Shown here: in pieces, positions 33,106 to 44,061 of the stretch
Layout: every line of letters starts with the position of its first letter
Position numbering within the stretch: the stretch's first letter is position 1
DNA from: Diabrotica undecimpunctata
Taxonomy: Eukaryota; Arthropoda; Insecta; Coleoptera; Chrysomelidae
NCBI RefSeq assembly: GCF_040954645.1
Contig: NC_092806.1
Span: 1,116,001 to 1,180,000, forward strand
Direction: 5' to 3'
DNA: 64,000 nucleotides
Translations under genes and position numbers: made by a program
Notes under the pieces: generated by a model
The model's database searches: none
Seen by the model: the letters and a program-made list of their open reading frames with translations, nothing else
What the model was told of the DNA's origin: nothing

Positions 33106-34890
33106 ATTTAAGAGGAATTTATTGTATCTAAAAGATTATATTATGGAGGATATAAAATTGCCCTAATGGAAATCCTGGCACAAAATTTTTTGTATATGAG
33201 ATAATGAAATAAGATTCATGGAAGCCCTAATAAAAGTCATCGATAAAGTTCCTTAACTTAAAGAAACTCGTTAAATTTAAAAATATGCTTTCTTACATTT
33301 AACATACCCCAAACAAAGATAAAAATAATATTAGATTGTCTTGGTACATAAAATAATGGACGAAGGTCAAAGCGCTGGTCAATCTTGAGCTTTACTCTAA
33401 ACGCCGATGAAGCACCACATTTTGAAAGCAATATTATTAACTCCATTACCTAATTTTATGTTGTTAGGTCTAAAATAAAAAGCAATCTATATAAGCTAGT
33501 AGTAAAAAAAAAACAAAGATGCTACAATTACTTAAATGCGTTTATAATTTTTGTCTATCTTTTGGAGATCCAAACTTTGAAGTTAAAAGAGACCCTTAAA
33601 CAATTCTTCAGAAAGTTGTAAAAGCACAAGATTTCTATGTATCTGTATGATAAAGATGGATGCATGTTACGTTTCATCTTTGCATACATTGAAAATATGA
33701 GTTGCGGTACGCAAAACCCTAACTAAGCCAGCGATTTGTTCCTGTGGGTACATTTGAACTTTAGTTACTATGAACAACATCCTTATCGTGTTTCTGAACA
33801 AGCTATCTCTACTCACAATATAAGATAAAGGAGGGAATATAATTTACTTAACTTATATAGAGGAAAAAGAACAAGAACAACTTTATTTTTAAGATTTATT
33901 TTGTTTAATATAAACTCATTTTACCGTTATTTAAATTATTGTATTTCTTTTTATTTTATTCGTAAAGCTATTTTTAATCAACATTATTTTCTACAATTAT
34001 CTTTTAGTTGCTTTGATTAACACAGTTTTGTTTTTCTTTAGTAATACAACATCATAACGAACAATAATTATTGCAGCAAAACACTTACAATTACTTTTTG
34101 TTCAATGTGTGTCACACACAACTTCACACAGCAGAAATAACAGTGTTTTTCTTTATATAATACCTACAAATACCGACATTAGTTTACCTACTAACACTTC
34201 AATACATGCATGCAAAAATTTTACCCAGAGGGAAATTATTAATGCAATTGACCCTCTATAGAATGTGATTATGAAGATGTTATCAAGTCCATGAGCTAGC
34301 CTTAAGGTGTTTATCATTGTAAATTACGTTTGCTAGTTATATGTTTTTGATAGTATTTTAATAATGATTGTGGTTGCGTTATAAAAATTTTATAGTATAC
34401 ACTTATGATTAAGAATTGTTTGCAAATTACCAATCAGAAATTTTAAACTATTTAATTTGCAAAAAATGCTTTGGCAATCAATAGGTATTAAAGAAAAGAT
34501 CATACCGAGTTTTAGCTTCAAAGCCTTTATATGATTTTCTTCTCTAAAACAATTCTTTTGACAACAAAAAGGCGTATTTTATCAAATTATCTGATTTACC
34601 GATTGACCACGCCAATAAAAGAGTCCATAATATAATGGCACAACCAATTGGACGAAGGCTCAAACTAAACACCCAGTCAATCTATTAACTATAAAATAGT
34701 CGCAGAAGCACAATAGAATCTAGAAGCAGAAGACCAACCAAACCCTATGACATATGTGACATTATTTTAGTGCCAAGAATACATAGAAAATTGTCAATGG
34801 ACAATGGACTGTTAAGTTAAACTTCTTGAAAGTTTAATAGCTGAATACAAGTGATATTGTCCCTATTATGTCTCAAAATTAAAGTTTTTT
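33106..34890. other. no recognisable gene
   Basis: AT-rich. The frames present have no motifs. A small palindrome TGTGTGTCACACA lies near 34104-34117. Confidence 0.4.
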
Positions 34891-35065
34891 TAATTACTGT
34901 TTAAATGGGAATAAGCCACAATTAAAGGTTAAATAACGTTTATTGACGTTTCAAATTCCACTTCGGAAATCGTTCTTAGAGAACGATTTCCGAAGTGAAA
35001 TTTAAAAAGTCAATAAACGTACTTTAACCTTTAATTGTGGCTTATTCCAATTTAAATAGTAATTA
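34891..35065. repeat. large near-perfect palindrome (foldback or MITE-like)
   Basis: Two arms of 86 nt, 34891-34976 and 34980-35065, are inverted copies with about eight differences around a 3-nt centre (TAG). Each arm runs from TAATTACT through GGAATAAGCCACAATTAAAG and GTTTATTGAC to CGGAAATCGTTCT. A 14-bp direct repeat (ATTAAAGTTTTTTT) lies just outside, at 34878-34891 and 35102-35115, and may be a target-site duplication, though it is low in complexity. Foldback elements, MITEs and inverted pseudo-LTRs of Penelope-like elements can all look like this. Confidence 0.85.
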
Positions 35066-35164
35066 CTTTAACATTCCACAAGAAAATAGCTTCAGAACAA
35101 TATTAAAGTTTTTTTGTCTTTTTTTTTAAAAAGATATTAACAATTTTCAAAAAATCGACTTTAA

Positions 35165-37264
35165 TCCTTTAATTACCTCTGGTACTGCTCTTGTATTGTA
35201 CCTCAGTATTGGAAGAGGGGCCTTACAACTGAACAGTTGGCCAAAATATTATATGAAATAACGGATGATCAAACTGAACATTCCAAGATTGAAGGGGACT
35301 CAGATGCTGAGGATGTAGTAGAACTTGACACACCATTAGCAAAATCTTCTAGCATAAGTTTGTCTACAATACTCCAGTCTACTCCATCTAGAAGTGGTAC
35401 AGCCAAAATATACATAGTAACTAACTACTACGTAGCAGACAGAGATTACTAACCCGAGAAACCCTCTCAAAACAAAAATATGAATGCTTCATCATTAAAT
35501 GAAGATGAAGCAACTTTCGATGTTACCAGTGATTTTAAGGGGTAGTCTAAAGACCAAGAATACCTATTAAATTTAAAAATTATTGTAATTATGCAGAATT
35601 CAAGGGTTCCGCAGTGATACCATCTTCTGAATACCAAGTGAGTTTCATTATTGTTTTTTTCAATGACACCTTACTACAATATATTGTAGAACAGTCAAAT
35701 TTATATACTGTCTAAGCAAACAAAAATTCAGGCTTGTCCTTTAAAGGATTAAAACATTTCCAAGAAGTTTTAATTCTAATGGGATTTAATAGTTTACCTT
35801 CTATCAAAAAATACTGATCTGCAGATCCTAATTTTCAGAATGAAAGCATTACTAATAGTTTCCCTCTAAAGAGATTTCTTAAAATATTAAGATATAATAT
35901 CTATTTAAATGATAACCAACAAATGCCAGCCAGAGGAACTCGGGAATTTGACAAGTTGTACAAAGTACATCTTATTCAAAAATTAAAAAAAAATCTTTAT
36001 GGAATCTTTTTCTCTAAGCAGAATTATTTCAATTAATGAAAGTATGGTTGCCTTTAAAGGAATGAGTACTTTGAAACAGTATAAACCCATAAAGAGCGGT
36101 ATAAATATTTGGGCAATGGCATGTGCTGAAACAGGTTACCTCATCAATTTTGAGGTATTTCAAGGTAGGGAACTTGAACGGACTAACGAACATACTCTAT
36201 GGGAAATAGTTATATTGAATTTAATTATAGTGTTAGTAAATAGGGGACACTGCTTGTACTTTGACAATATTTTTAGCACACTTCCTCTTATAAACAAGTT
36301 ATCAGAACTGGGTCATTTTGGTTATGGGACAGTAAGACAAACACGAAAATATTTTCCAAAAGCACATTTAGTAGAGTTGTTTGCAATGCTATTATCATGA
36401 GTATGTGGAAGGATCGTGGCTAAAAATCTGTAAATGTATGCAGCAATACGCATAATCATGCAGAAACTGGTTTTGTTTTAAGAACATCAAAATCTGGAGA
36501 ACGAGAAAACATCCACTGTCCTCAAGTCATTGTAGACTACAATATGTATATGGCCGGTGTTGATCAGTTTGACCAACGAATACAGACATACTCAGTAGCT
36601 TGAAAAAGTCATCGATGGAGGATGAATTAATTTTATTACCTTTTTGACGTATCCATAGTAAATTCTTACATACTCTATAAAGAATCCCTTAGGCAAAGTA
36701 ACAGTAGAAAAAAAGCAATATCTTACCTTGAATAGAGATCCAAATTGGCTATCAATCATAAAAGATTTTTCGACAAGAAAAAAAATTGGGAGGCCATTGA
36801 ATATGGAGTATTTTCAAAATGTTGGTCATTTTCCGCAGAAAACTACGCGAAGAAGATGCCAGCAATGCTCAAAAACGGAATTACAGAAACGCCATGAGAT
36901 AGAATGCGTTGCCTGTGGCTTTGTGCTTGGATTGATTTAAACCATATCATTTAAGTGCTTAAATTATTATTTCTATTATTATATTTTGTTTGTTTATAAC
37001 AATATTGTGCAGTATTTTTGTATTATTTGAAGTCCTATACCTATTATTGATACACTTTTTATCATTTGGTACACCCTATGTACCACAGATACTAGCATAA
37101 AAATTATTTATTGATTGAAGTCTGGTACAACGGTTGACCAGCATTTTTTTCATATAAAAAACAAAAATAAATCTAGTATCTTATGTACTAACTAGAGCAT
37201 TTCAAACTATTATTTAAAAAAACTTTAAAAAAAGTTCATCACAATAAACTTGCGGCTTAAAGGG
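35165..37264 (+). mobile_element. piggyBac-like element bounded by TTAA (copy 3)
   Basis: TTAA at 35161-35164 is followed by TCCTTTAATTACC. At the right end GGCTTAAAGGG is followed by TTAA at 37265-37268. Inverted, the right end reads CCCTTTAAGCC, so both ends share (T/C)CCTTTAA next to the TTAA. piggyBac elements insert at TTAA and duplicate it. The 2.1-kb span with one transposase remnant in the right orientation fits a whole, decayed element. The short match of the ends is the weak point. Confidence 0.75.
35237..36940 (+). pseudogene. piggyBac-family transposase, degenerate, nearly full length
   Basis: Most complete of the three piggyBac copies. An acidic N-terminus (DDQTEHSKIEGDSDAEDVVE) leads, after broken frames, to a clean 133-codon frame (35999-36400) with SINESMVAFKGMSTLKQY, GINIWAMACAETGYLINFEV, RGHCLYFDNIFSTLPLINKL and GYGTVRQTRKYFPK. 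The first catalytic Asp position, normally DESM, is NESM (AAT at 36035-36037). The second, in YFDN, is intact. The third region MYMAGVDQFDQR (about 36544-36580) keeps its Asp residues in a shifted frame. The C-terminal frame (36728-36940) ends with the Cys-rich domain CQQC...ECVAC and a stop. Frameshifts plus the Asp-to-Asn change make it inactive. Confidence 0.93.
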
Positions 37265-37268
37265 TTAA

Positions 37269-38165
37269 AGCTATTTTTGCTGGATAAGATGGTAAAATCT
37301 ACACTCGGCGTGATTCTTATTTAGAAGTAGTCACTCAAAAGTACATATTTATAAACACCTTTAACAACATTTTTAGCTTCTCAAGTAACCCCAGGGGTCC
37401 TTATGGCAAAAAAAATGTTTTTTCGAAAAAAAAAAAATTACCGATTGATCCTTTGTTTGGAAAAATTTATATTTATAAATACATATTTTTTTCTCAAAAA
37501 TACTCTAATTTTTTAAGATTTTTGGTTCAAAATTGAGTACAGGAAAAATATTTCAATTTTTCAAAAAAAAATTTAGATATATATACGCGGTATTTTAGTC
37601 GCCTCGCCTTTCCGGTAGGGATCTATGGAGGAGTATCACTGAGCCGCAAGCCCTTATCTCTTGCCGTACTGCTCCACCATAGGCCGATCAGACACCAGCA
37701 TATTCTAGTCTAAGCCTCAGATTCATTTAGAATTTTAAACTGCTGCGTTAGACTTTTTGTTTTATGTACACCGAAAAAATTTTAGATCATGTATGTAATT
37801 TTTGGCAACCTTTCTAATTACATTTCGTGTATTTTTTTGTCGGTTTAAATGGTTATTTTTTCTCCGGAACAGTCTATAAATTAAAAAAATTCCATTTTTT
37901 TTGGTGTTTTTTCTTATATTTTCCGCACATAAATATATATAAATGTGTATGTGTCTGTGTGTTTTAGTATCTAGTCTCCAGCCTATTTACAGTAGTCGGT
38001 AGTTGCTCGATTGCCTTCTAAATATTTTGTGGTAGATTGCAAATTTTTTAAATATAAACACCCTTGATCTACGCTATAGACCATTTCTTATATGTATGGG
38101 ACTCGATACATAGACGAGTTTTTCATAAATGTCTAACTTAAACCAAATATAAATAAATCACTTAC
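37269..38165. other. no gene; GC-richer block at 37.58-37.75 kb
   Basis: About 37580-37750 is less AT-rich, with segments such as CGCCTCGCCTTTCCGGTAGG and GAGCCGCAAGCCCTTATC. It has no open frame or partner repeat in the window, and I do not recognise it; it may be a TE end. Around it are poly-A/T runs and a TG-rich stretch near 37943-37965. Confidence 0.35.
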
Positions 38166-38195
38166 CGTTGTCAACAGCAGCAATAAGATCTGCAC
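38166..38195 (-). CDS. candidate 30-nt microexon of a minus-strand host gene
   Basis: On the minus strand ten T and CAG (acceptor, ending at 38196) are followed by 30 nt and then GTAAGTG (38165-38159), a strong donor. In phase 1 it codes ADLIAAVDN flanked by split codons (probably Gly on both sides). Thirty nucleotides entering and leaving in the same phase would let it be skipped without a frameshift, as neural and muscle microexons often are. Its GC content (about half) exceeds the surroundings. A second phase (VQILLLLLTT) is also open. No neighbouring exon was found in the window, so this rests on splice signals alone. Confidence 0.4.
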
Positions 38196-38196
38196 C

Positions 38197-39030
38197 TGAA
38201 AAAAAAAAGTCACGTTATTTCATGATTAATTTATGAAAAACACATCACTTTTAAGTAACACAAATGTATATATTGACACTATAAAAACAGCAGTTTTAAC
38301 ACCTGTCACAGCAACAAAAGAATAATCCTATTAAACATAATAACCTCGTAAACACAAACAGCTTTTTAATACACATTTGAAAAAATTCCCATTAATCTTA
38401 TTTCCGAAGACACTTCATATATGCCTGCATCAATCACATCTCGGAGATGAATAACTCAGGTTAAAAATAGACCCAACTGGTTTGATCATTAATTTACAAT
38501 CATTGAATAATATCCTCGTGAAAAGAATGTTAATATCGTTAAAGAAAAAACGGGGCTTCCTGATTCAATGAACCGATATACATATTGGTATGGCATAACA
38601 AGAGATAAGTGGTGTTGTCGAACTGGTTCACAAGCTTTTGCTGCTGGACAGTTTCCTAAAATTATCTCAAATTTATCGTTTTAGTTTGTTAGTATTGCTA
38701 ACTCCTTAATAATACATATAGACCAGGGATATAAGTTTTTCTCAGGACATCACAACAGTATAATATACTTATAATAGAAAAGCTCATATCTTTTCTGCAC
38801 AGATTTTTGCGTTATCGTTTTTGCTTTCCATTAAAAAGTTTATGACCTATTTAAACTTAAATATAAACATTTTTAGTTAAATATTAAAAAAACCTTAAAA
38901 ACAGCCTGTTATAAAATTTTTAAAAATATTTTGTAACTCTAAAACTGCAATATTAGGTAAATGAATTACAAAGAAAAAGGGAAAATCTCAGAAGTTGGCT
39001 GTATACCATAAATTAAAAAAGAAAAGAAAA
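38197..39030. other. no recognisable gene
   Basis: AT-rich, with no supported feature. It would be intron if the microexon is real. Confidence 0.35.
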
Positions 39031-39031
39031 G

Positions 39032-39171
39032 AGGAAATTCGAAACCCAATTGAACAGACAAAAAAGTAATTGGAAATCAAAATGTTTATTTTTTTTTGTT
39101 GTAAGTCCGTTTGACCATGTTAAATTCCAATTACTCTTTTTCCTGTTCAATTAGGTTTCGAATTTTTTTCC
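39032..39171. repeat. inverted repeat, MITE- or foldback-like
   Basis: The left arm 39032-39075 (AGGAAATTCGAAACCCAATT onward to AAGTAATTGGAA) matches the inverted right arm 39125-39171 (TTCCAATTACTC to GGTTTCGAATTTTTTTCCT) with a few mismatches and a small length difference. The loop is about 49 nt and AT-rich. It has no coding capacity. Confidence 0.75.
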
Positions 39172-42100
39172 TAACCCTTCTGTTAGTATATTTGCTAATA
39201 TACCCTTCTGTTGGCAAATCCTAATAATTTTTCAGTTTTTTAACTACCGTAAAGACGGTCTTATCTATTTTTGAAACACCTTGTGTATGGCTATGTATAT
39301 ATTTTTATAAATTGTATGTGTATACGTGTATATCTAATCCATTCATAAAATGAATTATTGCTACAATTTTCTGACAGCAGTAGATACCAGGAAGTGTAAT
39401 TAATAAATCTCTTTAATTAAAAGTATGTATATTCTTCAATTGTTAATATACGATAGAAATTAACATCTCTATAGGCGAAAACCAAATATAGTCTTCCTTG
39501 TGTAGTTCCATCAACTGTGATAAATATTTAACAGCTATACCCGATACGATCTCCTTCACTAACAGCTATACATCAATGAAGATATTACAATTAATATACA
39601 GGAATGTCATCCCACCCAAGAACAAACAATCCTTCCTGCTGTTTGGCCAGCAGCGTCCACCGATACCATCGAAAGCACTCCGGCATTCATAGTCACCTGC
39701 TAGAACTAATCAAAATTCATGTATGCTCTAGATGCCGTCAAAGATAAAGAGTCGATGCCATAAAAGATTGCACACTAGGTGCCACAAAATGGGTAAAAAA
39801 TAGTTCCGACCGTTAACCCAATTCAAACGCGTCGTCACGTCATAAGAGCAACAGGTTTTTCTTGAGCTGAGTATATATCATAAACTTTAAAAGGATAGTC
39901 GAGTAGCTTACCAAGTGTTTTATTGTTTAATTGGTACTGTACTCTGTGGTAATCAGATTCAATGCTTCTTTTTATGCAACAGTTGTATAGTTGTCATAGA
40001 ATAGTCGGGTGTTAGTTATGTTAAGGCTCTATATTTAAAGTGACTGTTATTTCATCACTTTCCATGCCTATTCTTTTTAATAATTTCATACAATTTATAA
40101 TTTACTTTATATATACATAGAATAATAAATAAACATAATATTAAAGGAAGTGTTGGAGAAACTTAAGCCAATTTTTTGTAATCGCCGGGGATTACTTAGT
40201 TTCCTATTTGATTTAAAGTTACCAAATTATTTCCCCTACCCTCAACTACCACATTATCATTGATTTCGGAATGTTCTTTTATCGAAATCATTACTATGCT
40301 GTTAAAACTAAGTGATTACCCTCTTAATAAGCTCATTGATATATTCTTTGGTTATTGATTGAGACATTACCTTAAAACAAATTATAATCTTATAATATAA
40401 CCGTATTTTCCAACTTATTTTAGTGCTTAATTAAATAGAGTTGGTTGCAACTCATCACCCTGTTTTAATCCATGTGCTTTTTGAAATGAGTTTGTCATCT
40501 CATATTGTATCTGTATCTTTTTCTGTATAAACAAATATAATGTTAAAGGCTTCCCCTTAAACCCACTCCCTCATAAAGAGTGCTGCTTTCTTATGCCAAT
40601 TTTTGGTATTTTGCTGCAATTAAAGTCATTCTCATGAGGTAATTAAAATGTGTCATTTTTCCGTTAACCACTGTGAAATTTTTATTGTTAAGACCCAGTC
40701 TTCAAAGCCTATGGCATAAAATAAGGAAGATTACTGGAAGCCGAGAAAATACATTTTTTTACGGATACCGATTTTGGTATTTAAAATTCAATTCTCTTCA
40801 ATCTCATTCCAACCAAATTAAAGTTTTTTTTAATAATGCGAAACCTATTAAATCCATTTTATTAAGTTTCTGTTCTATTATGTTATAGTAATAATTTTTC
40901 AAACGAATTATGAAGGTCTTGAAACATTGAATAAGAAAAGGGGACTTGTTTCCCCCTCTTTCATAAATTAAACCATTATTAACCAGCCATATCTTAGAGA
41001 AATTTTAATTGTCGCTATTTTATTTCACTACGTCTTTGTTTCAAAATAAATTGATTCTTATTGAATGGAATGAGCGGTACAATGCTAAAAATTGCTAAAG
41101 ACCAAGCTGAAAATCTTGTTCTTTATGTAAGAGCTAGAAAAGACGTTAAATATACTTTTAAAAGAAACAGCAAAAATTAGATCAAACTGAATATAATACA
41201 TCTATATCCATTATTTTATAGCTTCTGGTTAGACGTAATCGTCAAAAATAATTTTACATTTAAAAATAAATTGTTATAAATTTTAGCGTGCTTAAAATAT
41301 TTTGAAAGTTACACTTTAGAACGACTCTACTCCAACGTTTTCCGTACCACAAGCCTTTTTAGTATTTGCTAAATGTCCATTACCTGTTGGATATAATAAT
41401 TATCCGCCCATTACATAAAATTCATTAGGCAGGCAACTACACCGGTAAGAAGTTTAAAAGATCAGTAAAAATCAGCAGTCTACCCTGAATGATGTACGCT
41501 TGATTATAATGAGTCATGTAGCTTTAAATGTATATTATGAGTGCAGATCACCACTTAAGATCGCATTTTCGAACGCTTTAAAAACATTACTCGGCCTTGG
41601 TGCGTGTTCAACTATCATAGAAAACACTTAGATAATGGCTATCTCGGTGATAGATAGCTGACCACACACGCTTAACACTCGAGCAGCTGTAAGAATACCC
41701 ATTAATGCTACTATCAGGTCTATAAAGATCTATTTTAGACCTGCCAATTTTTTGTTTGGCATGGACGGACTGCGATTAGCTGGTGAAAGGAACATTTCGT
41801 CTTGAGCTCGAATCTAAAATTATTATTACAGAAGAAAAAATATTTTATGGAACAAATCCAATAACCAATCAATGCAGGATTATTAGCGTCTTGTTAAATT
41901 AGGTAGTTAATATTTTATATATTAACAAATTTAGAAAGTATTTTTTTACAACAACATTTAATATGCAAAGTTAGAATTTATAAAACATATGACACTTCCA
42001 AGATAAACAAACAAGTTTTGGGTATCCTTGATTTCTTTTAGAACAGTCTCTAAGTTATTGGGAATGTTGCATTTATATCGCTGCTTTATATTATTTAGGG

Positions 42101-42244
42101 CAAATCTTGATTAAGTTTGCCTAGTGTGAAGGTGCGTCAGTATTACTTGTGTTTTCTTTTAATTTTTGGTTTCTTATTTAAGATTAATCTTATTGCATAG
42201 TGAATTTTTACCCAGTTTATCTACAGTTCCATTACGTTTAATTA
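39172..42244. other. no recognisable gene
   Basis: AT-rich. A duplicated ACCCTTCTGTTRG motif sits just after the inverted repeat (about 39174 and 39203). Frames at 39498-39692 and 40673-40888 lack motifs. An imperfect inverted pair (GGCTATCTC/GATAGATAGC) lies near 41637-41659. No element could be assigned. Confidence 0.4.
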
Positions 42245-42480
42245 ATATCGTCACCGTGCACCCTTAAAGTGCCTTTACCTCCTCAAGCTTTCTGTGTCAT
42301 TCTACTCTGTCCCTTGCATAGATTTTCCATTTGTCAATACCGATCTTCTCAGTATCCCATGTTACCCTATCTATCTACCTCAGCTTTTGTCTACCCCGTC
42401 TTATTTCCTTCGGCTGCGCTGTTTAAATCTTTTTTTCATATTCGATTCCAAAGCCTGGACTACATGTTCTGCTCACTGCA
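42245..42480 (-). pseudogene. non-LTR RT C-terminal tail fragment
   Basis: The minus strand reads RRGRQKLR.IDRVTWDTEKIG, then IDKWKIYARDRVE.HRKLEE and VKAL.GC. This is the terminal block GRPR.RW.D.V..DL...GI..W...A.DR..WR.I..EAKTL.G of RTE-like insect elements. It lies next to a second fragment of the same protein region at 42590-42745, so two tails adjoin. Confidence 0.65.
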
Positions 42481-42589
42481 GACAGTTTTGCTTGATTATA
42501 GTGGATACATCTTTTCCATCACACGAATATTGTCTATATTTCCATCATTATTCCATCTTCGCTTGTACACTGCTGGACATAAATCTCCC

Positions 42590-42745
42590 TTAAAATTTTC
42601 CATTTGTTTCGATTTTGTGCCTCTTGCATCCAATTTCTATGGCAACGTTTAAGATCGTCTGTCCAACATGTTGTTCTAGTTTTAGTTTCATTAATTAGTT
42701 TGTCTGGTAGTCCTATTGAGCAGAGTTTTGCTCAATAGTAGTTCA
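42590..42745 (-). pseudogene. second non-LTR RT C-terminal tail fragment
   Basis: The minus strand reads ETKTRTTCWTDDLKRCHRNW, then MQEAQNRNKWKILREIYVQQ. This matches the tail block RW.DDL......W...AQ.R..W..L.EAYVQQW. It covers the same protein region as 42245-42480 but differs in sequence, so the two are from different families or insertions. The DNA between includes AEHVVQALESNMKK, which resembles the stretch just before this tail. Confidence 0.65.
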
Positions 42746-42814
42746 GACCCTTCAGTATATACCTAATAACAAGTGTACTATTTTATGCAGTTTTATTTTT
42801 TTAATTTAGTCAAT

Positions 42815-43840
42815 TAATTTATGAATGTAGATGTATATGCATGTTTTATTGATTATCGAAAAGCATTTGACTGCATTAACCATCAAAAGATAATGGAAAT
42901 TCTGAGAACAACTGGAATTGATGAACAAGACATTATCTCAGAACTATATTGGCACCAAACGGCAACAATTGAAATACAGCACACAATATCCGAAGATATA
43001 CGAATTCGACGAGGAGTGCGACAAGGTTTCGTCTTATCACAGCTATTATTTAATCTGTATTCAGAGTATATATTCAGATAATCGTTAGACGAGGTTTAAG
43101 GTAGAATCAAGATTAACGGAACCAGCATAGACAACATCAGGTACGCTGATGATAGTGTACTAATAGCAAGCAACGCACAAGAACTACAAAATATAATAAA
43201 TGAGGTAGTTCGTTATAGCGAACTAAACTAAACTTCTGAAAAAAACTTCTAAAACTAAAAAAAAGCTAAAGTTCTAGTATTTTCAAAGATACCAACAAAC
43301 GTAACAAATATCAACAGCCAGTGTAACCCAAAAAAATCCTATCAAGAATCGAACAAGAAAGGAAAACACTCATGAGCATGAAAACATTTTTTACAAGATC
43401 AGCACTTAGTCTAGAGCTCAGAATTCGAATGATCAGATGCTACGTTTTCTCTGTTTTGCTGTATGGCTATGAAAGTTGGACAATGGACTCTGAAACAGAA
43501 AAAAGAATAGTTGCCTATGAAACGTATATATACAGACGGATGCTGAGAATTTCATGGCTACAAAAAGTTACCAATGGTGAGGTACTTCGGTGCATGAATA
43601 AACAAAAAGAATTACTCAGCATAATCAAAGAGAGAAAAATACAATACTCCAAATCATATTAGAAGGTAAAGTGCAGGGCACAAGATCAGTTGGAAGATGC
43701 CAAAATCCGTGGCTGAAAGACCTGGGAAGATGGTTCGACCGCTCATCGCAGAAATCTTTCGTGTAGCAGTTTCCAAAGCTACAATTGCCATTTGGATGGC
43801 CAACCTTCGAAAGGAGACGGCGCAATAAGAAGAAAAATCA
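42815..43840 (+). pseudogene. non-LTR retrotransposon, RT motif A to 3' end
   Basis: It has intact-looking catalytic motifs. Motif A is CFIDYRKAFDCINHQKIME (42842 onward), motif B IRRGVRQGFVLSQLLFNLYS (about 43005-43065) and motif C IRYADDSVLIAS (YADD at 43142-43153). After frame changes and a deletion of about 60 codons it continues RIEQERKTLMSMKTFF (from about 43345), then LRIRMIRCYVFSVLLYGYES, YIYRRMLRISWLQKVTN and KQKELLSIIKERKIQY in the 43372-43662 frame. It ends CGAAAGGAGACGGCGCAATA plus AGAAGAA. The copy is 5'-truncated just before motif A. It matches 1890-2235 and lacks about 40 nt present there. Confidence 0.9.
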
Positions 43841-44061
43841 AATTATCTACGTCAGACCTCTTAGGTCAAGTAGAGTTGGTCTAGTGGGTTAAGCGCCCCT
43901 TCACATTGTACCGTACCTTCATTCCATTGCTTTATTTTTTTGTGAACTACTGATAGATTGGTTTCATTCTCCTATAGTTGATAAAACTAATTCCTTCCCG
44001 TATGTTTATGAATTAGCGTTGGGTTTTAATATTTCATAATGATTTTGTTACTTATAATTAG
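43841..44061. other. unassigned; weak tRNA-like segment
   Basis: AGTTGGTCTAGTGGGTTAAG at about 43874-43893 resembles a pol III A box as found at the head of tRNA or a tRNA-derived SINE. A downstream B box is not clear, so I do not call a tRNA gene. Confidence 0.2.

Noticed and set aside
42269..42652. 127-codon plus-strand frame as a gene
   Set aside because: It is antisense to two recognisable non-LTR tail fragments on the minus strand.
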